This document shows, one piece after another, positions 42,408-51,250 of a DNA stretch of 64,000 nucleotides. The position numbers and the translations under genes are program-made. Source of the stretch: Miltoncostaea sp050249835 (GTDB lineage: Bacteria > Actinomycetota > Thermoleophilia > Miltoncostaeales > Miltoncostaeaceae); the NCBI GenBank assembly GCA_050249835.1, contig JBFWPT010000001.1:186001-250000 (forward strand), given 5' to 3'. The notes beneath the pieces are model-generated. The model had not been told where the DNA came from. It ran no database searches and worked only from the letters and a program-made list of their open reading frames with translations. Within the stretch, counting starts at the first letter, position 1, and each line of letters opens with the position of its first letter.

Positions 42408-43402
42408 GCGGGTACCCCGAGGCGTGGCAGCACCTCTGCGGCCGCGAAGTTGACCAGCTCCTCGCCCCGCTCGAACGGCGCCGGGAAGAGGATCACCGAG
42501 TCGGAGCCGGCGTCGAGGAGCGACTGGATCTTCGCCGCGCACCCCTCGGCGTCGCCGGTCACCGCGAAGTCCTGGACCCACTGGTCGGGCATCTCGGCGG
42601 CGATCCGCTCGACGCCTCCCGTGGCCAGCTCCGCCAGCTCGTCGGTGATCCCGTAGACGCTCACGAGCGCGGTGTCGCCGATCACCGACAGGTAGAAGGC
42701 CAGCGTCGAGCGGACCGCGTTCGCCGCGGCGGCCGGGTCCTCGTCGCCGCAGAAGACCGCGAAGGTCACGATCCGGCGCCGCTCGGTAGCCCCGGCCTCC
42801 CGAGCGCCCTCGTCGACGAGTTCCCGCGCCCAGCGCACGTACGCGGGGCTCGAGAGCGCGGAGACCACGAGCCCCTCGGCGAGGCGGCCCGCCTGGCGGA
42901 CGGCCTTCTCCTGGACCGCGCCGATGTAGATCGGCGGGACCGGGTCGAGCGGATACGCGAGCGTGATGCCGTCGAGGTGGTGGGTGTCGGAGCGGCTGAC
43001 GGTCGTGCCGCCGAGGAGGTCGCGCACCGTTGCGACCGTGTCGCCGACGCCCCGCAGGAGCGAGCGCGGCCGGAGGTTCATCTGATCGAGCCAGGCCGGC
43101 AGGCCGAGGCCGATGCCCGGCCAGAAGCGGCCGGGGTAGATGTGGCAGAGCGTGGCGAAGTCCAGCGCCTGGATAGACACGTGGCGGGTGACGGCCGAGA
43201 TGATCCCCATGCCGACCGGAATGCGCTCGGTCGCCGCGAGCGCGGCGCCCGCGCCGACGATCCCGCTCGTATACCAGAGGTCCTCCGTGATCCAGAGCTC
43301 CCCGAAGCGGCCGTCCTCGGCGACGCGCGCGAGCCGGGGGATGTCGGCCGGGGGGATGTGGCTCCCGATGAGGAGTCCGACCGGAGAGGTGCTGCCTGTC
43401 AT
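42404..43402 (-). CDS. LLM-class (luciferase-like) flavin/F420-dependent oxidoreductase
   Basis: The 332-residue protein has the luciferase-like TIM-barrel pattern: IPRLARVAEDGRFGELWITE, then IPVGMGIISAVTRHVSIQAL, and YPGRFWPGIGLGLPAWLDQM. In Actinomycetota most such enzymes use F420 or FMN to oxidise or reduce small molecules. The substrate is unknown. The ATG at 43402 overlaps the upstream hydrolase stop. Its place between a hydrolase and livG suggests that it acts on the imported compound. Confidence 0.85.
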   Translation of the reverse strand: MTGSTSPVGLLIGSHIPPADIPRLARVAEDGRFGELWITEDLWYTSGIVGAGAALAATERIPVGMGIISAVTRHVSIQALDFATLCHIYPGRFWPGIGLGLPAWLDQMNLRPRSLLRGVGDTVATVRDLLGGTTVSRSDTHHLDGITLAYPLDPVPPIYIGAVQEKAVRQAGRLAEGLVVSALSSPAYVRWARELVDEGAREAGATERRRIVTFAVFCGDEDPAAAANAVRSTLAFYLSVIGDTALVSVYGITDELAELATGGVERIAAEMPDQWVQDFAVTGDAEGCAAKIQSLLDAGSDSVILFPAPFERGEELVNFAAAEVLPRLGVPA

Positions 43403-44241
43403 GTGAGCCCTCCTGCGGGTGGTGAGGCCGGCGACGACTCGAGGGTCAGCCGCTCCGCGCGCTCCATGTGGCCCTCGATGAGGGCGGCGATGCGGTCGGG
43501 GCACTCGAGCATCGGCATGTGGCCGATGTCGGGGATCAGGGTCTGCTCGGCGCCGAGCGCCCGCGCGAGCTCGAGGCCCGCGGGCGGGGTGCAGGTGGCG
43601 TCGAACTCCCCGGTGATGATCATCGCGGGGCAGCGCACCGCCGCCGCCTGCTCGCTTACGTCGGAACTGATGGCGGCCAGCCACACACGCTTCACCGTGG
43701 CGGTGTCGTTGGGGTTGGCGAGCTCGAGGCCCCGCTCGATCACCTCGTCGGGGCAGCCCGGGCCGAACGTGATCTCCGGGAAGACCTTGCCGAACGTCCC
43801 GGCGACGCCGAGCTCGTCGAAGGTCTGGAGCACCGACTCCACGTCGACGCCGTCGATGCGCAGCGAGCTGCCGATGGTGATGACCGACACGACGCGCTCG
43901 GGCTCGGCCGCGGCGACGCAGCATGCGAGGGGGCCTCCCAGCGAGGCACCGACGACGTGGTACGAGCTCAGGCGCTGGTCGGCGACCACGGCCTGGAGGT
44001 CGGAGAGCCACTCGTCGAGGCCGAACTCCCCGGTCGCGTCGGACTCGCCGTGCGCCCGCATGTCGGGCAGCACGCAGGTCCGCCGAGTGGCCATGCGTTC
44101 CACCACGTCGGCCCAGATGAGGCCGCGCATGTTGATGGGGTGGACGAAGAGCACGGCGGGCCGGTCCGTCTCGATCGGCCCGGTGGACCAGCCCACGAGC
44201 CGGCCGGCCGGCCCTTCGAGCGTGAATCTCTGCAGTTCCAT
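43399..44241 (-). CDS. Alpha/beta-hydrolase
   Basis: The 280-residue protein has an alpha/beta-hydrolase core: the oxyanion region FVHPINMRG, nucleophile elbow VVGASLGGPLA, an acid in ITGEFDATC and the catalytic His in IPDIGHMPMLE. This is the 3-oxoadipate enol-lactonase or haloperoxidase-like group, which cleaves esters, lactones or C-C bonds. The substrate is unknown. It lies 82 bases after livK and overlaps the LLM gene. Confidence 0.85.
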   Translation of the reverse strand: MELQRFTLEGPAGRLVGWSTGPIETDRPAVLFVHPINMRGLIWADVVERMATRRTCVLPDMRAHGESDATGEFGLDEWLSDLQAVVADQRLSSYHVVGASLGGPLACCVAAAEPERVVSVITIGSSLRIDGVDVESVLQTFDELGVAGTFGKVFPEITFGPGCPDEVIERGLELANPNDTATVKRVWLAAISSDVSEQAAAVRCPAMIITGEFDATCTPPAGLELARALGAEQTLIPDIGHMPMLECPDRIAALIEGHMERAERLTLESSPASPPAGGLT

Positions 44242-44323
44242 GCCGTCTCGTTTCGTGCGAGTGACGTACCGGACCGGGGTCAAGGGGCGTGACCCCGGTC
44301 CGTGCCGAGCGTCCCGCAGGGTC

Positions 44324-45556
44324 CTACGGGGCGCACTCCGCCGGGACGGGGACGTCCGCCGGCGTGACGGTCTCCTTCCAGGAGCCTTTGCCGTTCTGGT
44401 ACTGGACGATCTGCATCGGGCGTCCGAGCGCGATGTGGCAGTCCGGGGTAAACGTCGTCGGGCCGATCGTGAGCGGCGCGTCCGTGAAGCCCTCCATCGC
44501 CGTCGCCAGGGCCGGGCCGTCGCTACTGCCCGCGTCCTGGGCAGCCAGCTGGACGGACTCGGCCATCGCCTGGCCGTACAGCAGGTAGGCACTCGAGGGC
44601 GCCCCGTACTTGGCGGTGTAGTCGGCCACGAACTGGTTGATGGCCTCGGAGGGGTCGTCCCCGTAGATCGAGCCGGACACGACGGCGTAGACCTCGCTCG
44701 CCTTCGGGACCGCGTCGAGCCAGCCCGGGCCGTCGAAGCCAGCCGTGCTGACGATCGGGGTGTCGATGCCGGCGTCACGGATCTGCTTGATCGCGGTGGT
44801 CCCGGTGGGCGGGTACCCGCAGAGCGCGATCACGTCCGGCCTCGTCCCGGACGACCGGAGGCGCGAGACCTGCGACGCAACCGTGGTGTCCCCGGTCACG
44901 AAGGTGTCCTCGCCAACGATGGCGCCGTCGCCGTTCGCCGTCGTGAAGGCCGCCTCGAAGGCGTCGCACCAGGTCTGCGTGTACTCGTTGGACGTGTCCT
45001 TCAGCAGGTACGCGGTCTTGTAGCCCTGCCCGACCGCGAACTCGCCGCCGACGGTGCCCTGGGTCGGGGTGCCCTCGTTGACGCTGAAGGCGAGCGGGCC
45101 GATCCCCTTCGAGCCGAACAGCGGGCTGCCCGCACACGCGAGGGCCAGCTTGTCCCGCTTGACGGCCTCTCGAGCAGCCGGCGCGCCGAGGTCGTAGTCG
45201 CACATCGTGACCACGACGTCCGCGCCCTGGTCGATCACGTCGATCGCGGCCGCGGCCGACTGGTTGGGGTCGGACTTGGCGTCGGACTCGACCGTCGTGA
45301 TCCGACGCCCGTCGACGCCGCCCGCCGCGTTGATCTGCTCCGCGGCCAGCTTCACGGCGTTGGACACCGTAACGTCGAAGTAGCCGAAGAAGCCGGTCTG
45401 CGCATTGGCGAGGCCGATCACGATCGGCTCCGTCGATGCCGCCGTTCCGGCGGTGTCCGCCGACCCGCTGTCGTCGTCGCCGCAGCCTGCCGCCAACGCC
45501 CCGAGAGCCAGGACGCCGCAGGCAAGCCCGATAAAGGTTCGCCGTGCTTTGGTCAT
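44324..45556 (-). CDS. livK: ABC transporter substrate-binding lipoprotein (LivK type)
   Basis: The 410-residue protein has a lipoprotein signal (FIGLACGVLALGALAAGC) and the periplasmic-binding fold of type I: IVIGLANAQTGFFGYFDVTV, then AAEQINAAGGVDGRRI and DVVVTMCDYDLGAPAAREAV. It delivers the substrate to LivHMGF. The ligand is unknown; the family covers amino acids, amides, urea and aromatic acids. It starts 2 bases after the tetR stop. Confidence 0.9.
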   Translation of the reverse strand: MTKARRTFIGLACGVLALGALAAGCGDDDSGSADTAGTAASTEPIVIGLANAQTGFFGYFDVTVSNAVKLAAEQINAAGGVDGRRITTVESDAKSDPNQSAAAAIDVIDQGADVVVTMCDYDLGAPAAREAVKRDKLALACAGSPLFGSKGIGPLAFSVNEGTPTQGTVGGEFAVGQGYKTAYLLKDTSNEYTQTWCDAFEAAFTTANGDGAIVGEDTFVTGDTTVASQVSRLRSSGTRPDVIALCGYPPTGTTAIKQIRDAGIDTPIVSTAGFDGPGWLDAVPKASEVYAVVSGSIYGDDPSEAINQFVADYTAKYGAPSSAYLLYGQAMAESVQLAAQDAGSSDGPALATAMEGFTDAPLTIGPTTFTPDCHIALGRPMQIVQYQNGKGSWKETVTPADVPVPAECAP

Positions 45557-45558
45557 CG

Positions 45559-46254
45559 TCAGAGATCCTCCGTTCGGGTGTCTGCCCCCGCCGTCGGGCG
45601 ACTTTTGGGGGTCTCGGGCTCGTCGAGCCGCTCGGGATCGCGGAGCTCGCGCTCGAGCATCGACAACAGCGCCGTGAAGGCGGCGTTGACGCGAGTTCGG
45701 TCCCTGGTCGTGTAGAGGTCGAGCTGCAGGCCTCTCAGCGCACCGAGGACGAGAGTCGCTCGCACGCGGGCGTCGCGCGAGGAGAAGCCGGCGCGCCGCA
45801 GGACTCCCGCGAACGCGTCCACCCAGGCCGTGATGATCCCGTCGAGGAAGCGGCCGTATCGCTCGGGGTGGACCAGCGCGATGCCCCATACCTCGTAGAG
45901 CAGCCGGAAGTAGGGGGCCATCTGGGGTGAGGTGTTGTGCTCGAAGCTCGCCCGCAGCGGACCCGTCGGATCCTTGGGGTCCTGCTCGCTCTCCCTCGAC
46001 GCGAAGAGGACCCGCTCGCGGCGCCGCACCTCCTGCACCGCATCCGACACCAGGGTCTCTTTGGTGCCGAAGTGGTAGATGAGCATCCGGTGGCTCGTGC
46101 CGATCGCCTCGGCGAGCTGGCGGAGGCTCAGGTCGTTCAGGCCGCTGGTCATCAGCTGGTCGATGACCTGGTCGAGCAGCTCCTCGCGGCGCGTGCGCAC
46201 CGGAGGCTCGGAGCCGCGGCGCCGTCGCGTCGACGAGGCCTGCTCGGCGCTCAC
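45559..46254 (-). CDS. TetR-family transcriptional regulator
   Basis: The 231-residue protein has a TetR helix-turn-helix at residues about 22-70: LLDQVIDQLMTSGLNDLSLR, then QLAEAIGTSHRMLIYHFGTK. The C-terminal ligand domain is helical. It is the second gene of the operon, translationally coupled to ald (GTGA). The palindrome at 47435-47448 before ald is its probable target, so the regulator would control the whole operon together with itself. Confidence 0.88.
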   Translation of the reverse strand: MSAEQASSTRRRRGSEPPVRTRREELLDQVIDQLMTSGLNDLSLRQLAEAIGTSHRMLIYHFGTKETLVSDAVQEVRRRERVLFASRESEQDPKDPTGPLRASFEHNTSPQMAPYFRLLYEVWGIALVHPERYGRFLDGIITAWVDAFAGVLRRAGFSSRDARVRATLVLGALRGLQLDLYTTRDRTRVNAAFTALLSMLERELRDPERLDEPETPKSRPTAGADTRTEDL

Positions 46255-47411
46255 GCGGCCGCCGCGGCGAGGAGGTGGTCGTACGACGCGAGGTCGAGGT
46301 CGTGTGCGGCCGCGACGCCCGGACAGGTCACCCTGCCGCCGATGACGTTGACGCCCGCCGCGAGGGCCGGGTCGTGCGCGACCGCGTCCCGGAGCCCGAG
46401 GCCGGCGAGCTTGCGCACGTAGGGCAAGGTGGCGTTGGTGAGGGCGCGGGTGGACGACCGCGGCACGGCCCCCGGCATGTTCGTGACGCAGTAGTGGATC
46501 ACCCCGTCGACCACGTAGGTCGGCGCGTCGTGGGTCGTGGGGCGCGACGTCTCGGCGCATCCGCCCTGGTCGATGGCCACGTCGCAGAGCACGGACCCCT
46601 CCGGCATGCGCCGGACCGTCTCGGCCTCGATGAGCCGCGGGGCGCGCGCGCCCCGGACGAGGACGGCGCCGATCACGAGATCGGCCGACTCCGCCGCGAC
46701 GCCGAAGTCGAGGCGCGTGGACATCCGCAGCTCCACGCGGTCCCCGAAGATCACCCGCAGCTCTCGCAGGCGCGAGAGCGAGACGTCGAAGATCTCGACA
46801 CGGGCGCCCAAGCCGACCGCCACGGCGGCCGCGTTCATGCCCGCGATCCCGCCGCCGAGGACGACCACCCGTCCCGGCTCCACGCCGGACACGCCGCCGA
46901 GGAGGGTGCCCCGGCCACCGGCGACGGACTCGAGCAGCCGCGCGCCCTCCTGCACTGCCAGCCGTCCGGCGATCTCACTCATCGGCGTGAGCAGCGGCAG
47001 CTCGCCGTCCGGCGCTTCCACGGTCTCGTAGGCGATCGCCGTCGTCCCGGAGCCGACTAGAGCCTCGGTGAGAGGCAGGTCCGCGGCGAGGTGCAGGTAG
47101 GTGAAGAGGATCCCGCTCCCGCGAAGACGCGGGTACTCGGCCGCCGTGGGCTCCTTGACCTTGACCACCACGTCCGCGGCCCAGGCCTCGTCCGTGTCGC
47201 CGATGCGCGCGCCGGCCGCATCGTAGTCGCCGTCGCGAAAGCCGCTGCTCTCCCCCGCTCCGGTCTCGACGACGACCTCCACGCCGTCGCGGGTCAACTC
47301 GGCGACCCCCGCCGGGATCAGCGCGACCCGGTGCTCCTGGGCCTTGGTCTCACGCGGTACGCCCACGCTCCGGGCTGCCGCGAAGCCCCCACTGTGACAG
47401 CGTGCCGCCAT
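46251..47411 (-). CDS. ald: Alanine dehydrogenase
   Basis: The 386-residue protein has the Ald pattern: SVGVPRETKAQEHRVALIPA with the substrate-binding Arg/Lys, VVKVKEPTAAEYP, ILFTYLHLAADLPLTEAL, the NAD-binding VVVLGGGIAGMNAAAVA, and CDVAIDQGGCAETSRPTTH with NMPGAVPRSST. It converts L-alanine and NAD to pyruvate, ammonia and NADH. The ATG at 47411 has GGGAGG 9 bases upstream and is preferred over 47441; a short N-terminal extension precedes the conserved start. It is the first gene of the 15-gene operon. Confidence 0.93.
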   Translation of the reverse strand: MAARCHSGGFAAARSVGVPRETKAQEHRVALIPAGVAELTRDGVEVVVETGAGESSGFRDGDYDAAGARIGDTDEAWAADVVVKVKEPTAAEYPRLRGSGILFTYLHLAADLPLTEALVGSGTTAIAYETVEAPDGELPLLTPMSEIAGRLAVQEGARLLESVAGGRGTLLGGVSGVEPGRVVVLGGGIAGMNAAAVAVGLGARVEIFDVSLSRLRELRVIFGDRVELRMSTRLDFGVAAESADLVIGAVLVRGARAPRLIEAETVRRMPEGSVLCDVAIDQGGCAETSRPTTHDAPTYVVDGVIHYCVTNMPGAVPRSSTRALTNATLPYVRKLAGLGLRDAVAHDPALAAGVNVIGGRVTCPGVAAAHDLDLASYDHLLAAAAA

Positions 47412-47434
47412 CGAATCGGCCTCCCGTCGTGTTT

Positions 47435-47448
47435 GTACCAAGTGGTAC
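47435..47448. promoter_or_regulatory. TetR-type operator before ald
   Basis: GTACCA AG TGGTAC is a 6-base inverted repeat with a 2-base centre, 24 bases upstream of the ald start. It stands in an AT-rich patch and is the only clear dyad at the head of the long operon. Confidence 0.6.
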
Positions 47449-47659
47449 GGAACGTCGGGTGGGAATTACTACGAATGGTTCCTCCGCGTCAACCCCGAAC
47501 TCCGTCCATGCGGTCATCTCGGGCGTTTGGAAGACTGGTGAGAATTCGCCGATCACCGCATTGGCGGAGCTAAACGATCCGCCTGGTACACATCCGGCGG
47601 GTGTCGGAGGCATCATCGGCCCCTTGGCGTAGCGTGGCCGACGCGCGACGCTGCACCCC

Positions 47660-48135
47660 ATGGTCATGAGCCACGACGCGGCATCAGAGACGCGGCTCTA
47701 CGCGCGCAGCCTCGTGGACGCGCTCATGGAGCGCGAGCCACTGCCGCCAGAACCCGATCCTCTCGAAGACGATGTGTTCGCTCGCACGTGCATCGAGCAC
47801 CTCTCGCAGCTGCGCGCGCGGGTGCCCGCCGGGATCGCGAGACCTACGAGCGTGCGGCCGACCTACTCTCGGAGGACGTATCGGATCGCCTGCGCGGCCT
47901 CTACGACATTGTCCAAAACGCGGACGACGCCGGCGCGACACGCCTGGCGCTCGGGGTCCGAACACGGTGGGGCGTCCGAGAGTTCCTCTTCGTTCACGAC
48001 GGACGCCCCATCTCGGCCAACGACCTCGTGGCGATGACGGCGCCCTTCGACTCCACCAAAGTGGACGACCCAGGCGCGATCGGCTTTCTCGGCGTGGGGC
48101 TAAAGATGCTGGCCCTGCTTGGCGCGAAGGACACC
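47660..48135 (+). pseudogene. Frameshifted and truncated sacsin/HATPase-type ATPase gene
   Basis: The first frame (ATG 47660 or 47666) reads MSHDAASETRLYARSLVDAL and CIEHLSQLRARVPAG. After about 47830 the sense continues in another frame: RDRETYERAADLLSEDV, then GLYDIVQNADDAGATRLALG and PGAIGFLGVGLKMLALLG. DIVQNADDAGA with GFLGVGLK is the N and G1 box of GHKL/sacsin-type ATPases. The gene stops abruptly at the IS630 fragment. Such ATPases often occur in large defence proteins, but this copy is dead. Confidence 0.65.
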
Positions 48136-48570
48136 CCCTCGTCGTCAAGCAGGCTGCGGTGAGCCCCTCGTGGCTGATGTCCTCGATCACCCCTCGGCGA
48201 CCAGGAAGTCGGCCAGCTTGGCCATGCTCCAGGTGGAGAAGGGAAGGCCGTGATCGGCGGGTCGGCTGAGCGCCATCTTCTTGATCTCGCGCCGCTCGGG
48301 CAGCGTGAAGGTCGGCGGGCGGCCGCCGCGGTAGCGCGGATAGAGTGCCTCGAAGCCATCGGCGTTGAAGTTGTGGATCACGTCCCGCACGCGATCCTCG
48401 GAGGTGAAGGTCACCCGCGCGATCTGGGGCACGTCCATCGCTTGAGCCGACAGCAAGACCATCTGGGCCCGGCGCCAGGTGACCACCGAGCCCGTCCCTC
48501 GTCGCACGATCCGCAGCAGGCGGTTGCCCTCCTGGTTGGTGATCGCCCGCACCTGCACCCTCTCGGCCAT
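48132..48570 (-). mobile_element. IS630-family transposase remnant
   Basis: The minus-strand ORF from 48570 encodes the N-terminal helix-turn-helix part of an IS630-type transposase: QEGNRLLRIVRRGTGSVVTW, RRAQMVLLSAQAMDVPQIAR, then FEALYPRYRGGRPPTF and STWSMAKLADFLVAEG. The sense goes on in other frames (VIEDISHEGL, then RSLLDDEGVSF) and ends where the ATPase pseudogene starts. The DDE catalytic part is absent. It appears to have broken the ATPase gene and then decayed. Confidence 0.75.
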
Positions 48571-48573
48571 GGC

Positions 48574-48603
48574 GCCCTCCGCGACAACGCTGTCGCGGAG
48601 GGC
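48574..48603. terminator. Strong hairpin (13-base arms) beside the IS remnant
   Basis: GCCCTCCGCGACA is followed after ACGC by its exact complement TGTCGCGGAGGGC, and then by TTTCC on the plus strand. It may end transcription of the transfer module that comes from the right on the minus strand, or be the IS end. Confidence 0.5.
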
Positions 48604-48662
48604 TTTCCGTCATGGGCTGCTACTTCCTACCGGCAACGGGGCGAACGTTGCCGGGAGCGGCA

Positions 48663-50480
48663 CTAGCCGACGCGAAGATTGAAGCGTGTGGCGACCACTG
48701 GAAGGAACGGCCAGCCCCTTTCCCGGGGTACGACGACGCGCATCGGGACCGTGAAGGCATCCGTGCCCGCGCTGAACCGGTAGCGGAGCGAGAAGCGACC
48801 GCGTCGATCGGTCGTGGCCAGCTCGAGCGGGCGCCAGAGGCCGCCGAGGCGCCACTCGAGCTTCACCAGTTTTCCGCGACCGGCCGAGCGAGGCGCGATC
48901 ACTCCGCTTACGCGGAGCGTTTCGTCCGGACGGAGGGAGCGGGAGCTGATCCTCGTCTTGACGAGGGGTCGAAGCTGGACGACTCCCGGCGCGACGACAA
49001 GCGGACGACCGAGGGCGATCGCTCGCCACGTCCCACTGACCAGAGGCCGTACTCGGAACGTGAAGCGGCCGCGACGGTCGGTGAGCGAGGTCGCCCGGGT
49101 GAATCCCTTGGGGTCGACCAAGTAGACCGTGGCTCCCTTCAGGCCGCGTCCGCTCGCGTGAAGGAAGCGGCCCGACACCGACACCGGCCGTCCGTAGGTC
49201 GCGGCGATGAGTGGGATCAGCAGGCGTCCGGTGCGGCTGTAGCTGCGGGCCTGGTGTGCCCTGATGCCCCGCGTCTCGATGCGCGAGAAGTTGGGCAACG
49301 GCGCGCCGCTGCCCTCGATGCGGCCGGGCTCTCCGAGGGGTCCGTCGCCGCCGATCACTGTCGCCGCCGGCGTTCCGGAGCCGGCGCTCGGGCGGGTCGC
49401 CACGGCGGAGGTGACCTCGCGGGTGAGGCCGGCGTTGTCGGTCGCCGTCAGCACGAACCGGATCGACTCACCCGGAACCGCGTGCTGGGCGAGGTCGATC
49501 TCGACGATGTCGCCTCCAGTGGCGGAGGAGGCCACCGTCGGCCCGTCCGGGCCGCGGGCGCGCAGCTGCCAGTCGCGGACGCCGCTCGTCGCGTCGGAGA
49601 CGGTGACCGTCGCCCGCACGAGGCCGTTCGGAAGCCCCGCGAGCGCGACGGCGGCCGCAGGGGGCGTGCGATCGATCCGCAGCGTCGCGTCCTGGAGGCC
49701 CGAACCTGCGGTGCCGTCGCCGTCCACCTCCAGGCGCAGCGTCTGCGCGCCGTCGGGCACGGCGCCGATGGCGAGGTCGGCGATGTGGGAGCCCGCGCCC
49801 GGTGACGCTGTGTAGAGGCCCCGCCCGCCGACTCCGATGCGCTGCTGGCCGATCCCATCCGAGCCGAAGTTGTCGGCGGCCTGCCACTCGACACGGGCGG
49901 TGGTTCCCGTCACCCAGCCCGCCGGCACGGAGGTCCAGCGTGCCGAGGGCGCCGTCAGATCGCGGACGGCGATGGCCGGGTCGAGGAAGGTCCAGACACG
50001 GTTGGGCTGCTGGCGCGCCTCGGTCTGGGAGAGCCGAAGCGAGGCCGTCTGCGCCCGCAGGCCGATCTGGTAGGGCTTCGGCTGGGAGGGGCTTCGGGGG
50101 ATGTCGGCCTCGGCGACCTGCCACACGAGCGCGCCATCGGACAGCACCTGCTGGGCGATCGAGGTGGCCGTCTGATGGAAGCGGACCGCACGCCAGGAGA
50201 GGGCCTCGATCACTGACCCCGGCACCGGGGTGCGTAGGTCGATCTGCCACTTGGTCCCGGTGAGCGAGGTCCCGATCGGCGGGCAGGTGACGCCGAAGCT
50301 CGCCCCGTTCTGGGCGACCGAGCACTGGCCGTCGGGGACGGCTTGGGCGACGAGCGCCTCGACCCCGTAGCCGTAGAGGCTGCCCTCGGTCGCCTGCGCG
50401 GGCGCCGCGACGGCGAGAGCGCCGGCCGCTGCGAGGGTGAGTGGGCCGACCACGCGACGTCCGGTTCGGTGGCGGCGCAT
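48663..50480 (-). CDS. Large secreted protein with Ig-like and carboxypeptidase-regulatory-like domains
   Basis: The 605-residue protein has a signal peptide (VVGPLTLAAAGALAVAAPAQA). The middle contains Ig-like strands with IDRTPPAAAVALAGLPNG and VTVSDATSGVRDWQLRA. The last third has prealbumin-like repeats: VSVSGRFLHASGRGLKGATV with FTRATSLTDRRGRFTFRV, and VSGVIAPRSAGRGKLVKLEW with TTDRRGRFSLRYRF. It is likely surface-exposed and may act in mating contact. The ATG overlaps the upstream stop by one base. No enzymatic site is seen. Confidence 0.68.
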   Translation of the reverse strand: MRRHRTGRRVVGPLTLAAAGALAVAAPAQATEGSLYGYGVEALVAQAVPDGQCSVAQNGASFGVTCPPIGTSLTGTKWQIDLRTPVPGSVIEALSWRAVRFHQTATSIAQQVLSDGALVWQVAEADIPRSPSQPKPYQIGLRAQTASLRLSQTEARQQPNRVWTFLDPAIAVRDLTAPSARWTSVPAGWVTGTTARVEWQAADNFGSDGIGQQRIGVGGRGLYTASPGAGSHIADLAIGAVPDGAQTLRLEVDGDGTAGSGLQDATLRIDRTPPAAAVALAGLPNGLVRATVTVSDATSGVRDWQLRARGPDGPTVASSATGGDIVEIDLAQHAVPGESIRFVLTATDNAGLTREVTSAVATRPSAGSGTPAATVIGGDGPLGEPGRIEGSGAPLPNFSRIETRGIRAHQARSYSRTGRLLIPLIAATYGRPVSVSGRFLHASGRGLKGATVYLVDPKGFTRATSLTDRRGRFTFRVRPLVSGTWRAIALGRPLVVAPGVVQLRPLVKTRISSRSLRPDETLRVSGVIAPRSAGRGKLVKLEWRLGGLWRPLELATTDRRGRFSLRYRFSAGTDAFTVPMRVVVPRERGWPFLPVVATRFNLRVG

Positions 50481-51226
50481 CAGTTCAGGTTCCAGGGGCC
50501 CGGGGTGAACTCGCGCTCGGCCGCCGAGACGCTCGGCCAGGGATCGGCGGGCGCCGCGGCCGAGCGCGATGGGGCCACCACCTCGATCGTCTGGGGGCGG
50601 CTCTGCGGCGGCGGTGCCTGGCCGCGCTCGCGCTCGCGGCGGCGCGCCCGCTCTCGCTTGTCGCGGGCCAGCTCGCGCTGGCGCTCCGCGGACTGCCGGA
50701 CACGGGCCTCGAGGCGGATCGATGCCACGATCCACTCCGCGGCGCTCGAGCCGACCAGGGCGGGCGCGCTCAGCGCGGCCACGCTGCCGGAATCCTGGCG
50801 CGCCGGTGGGCTTCCATCGAAAGAGAAGAGCACGACGACCAGCAGCGCCGCAAGCCCGAGGAGCCCCGCGCCGATCCCGCCGCCGATGAGCGCCCGGGAA
50901 TCGGGGCGCGGGATCGCACGCCGGATCGGTTGAGGAGCGGCCGGGCGAGAGCCACGACCACCACTGGAAGACCGGGGTCGGCGCCGGCCCCTGCGGCTGC
51001 GCCGAGGAGCCGGGCGGGCGAGCGGCACGTCCTCGGCCCCGACCGCCACGAGGCCATCACCGAGGTCCTCGCCGCCGGGCCCGAGGATGCGCTCCCAGCG
51101 CGGGGGCCAGGGGACGTCCTTCTCGAGGATCGTTGGCTCGGTGACGCCCGAGGCCTCATGCATGGGAGGGTGAGGCAGGTCCTCACCGGCATCGTCCCGA
51201 TCCATCGCGCCGTCGTCGTTTGCCAT
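50480..51226 (-). CDS. Single-span membrane protein of the transfer module
   Basis: The 248-residue protein has a long acidic then Arg-rich cytoplasmic N-terminus (RRSRRGRRRPRSSSGGRG), one membrane helix (LIGGGIGAGLLGLAALLVVV) and an extracytoplasmic tail with RQSAERQRELARDKRERARR, a charged helix. No family is recognised. It heads the minus-strand pair with the large secreted protein and lies behind the shared transfer dyad. Confidence 0.62.
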   Translation of the reverse strand: MANDDGAMDRDDAGEDLPHPPMHEASGVTEPTILEKDVPWPPRWERILGPGGEDLGDGLVAVGAEDVPLARPAPRRSRRGRRRPRSSSGGRGSRPAAPQPIRRAIPRPDSRALIGGGIGAGLLGLAALLVVVLFSFDGSPPARQDSGSVAALSAPALVGSSAAEWIVASIRLEARVRQSAERQRELARDKRERARRRERERGQAPPPQSRPQTIEVVAPSRSAAAPADPWPSVSAAEREFTPGPWNLN

Positions 51227-51250
51227 CGCGCCGCCGTCCCCTTATGCTCG

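Noticed and set aside
42404..44011. A 535-codon frame that would fuse a hydrolase region to the LLM oxidoreductase
   Set aside because: The N-terminal part is a shadow of the alpha/beta-hydrolase; the LLM protein starts at 43402 with an overlap to the hydrolase stop.
47684..48613. Long minus-strand frame covering the IS630 remnant and the ATPase pseudogene
   Set aside because: It joins unrelated shadow sequence; the transposase sense is in another frame from 48570.
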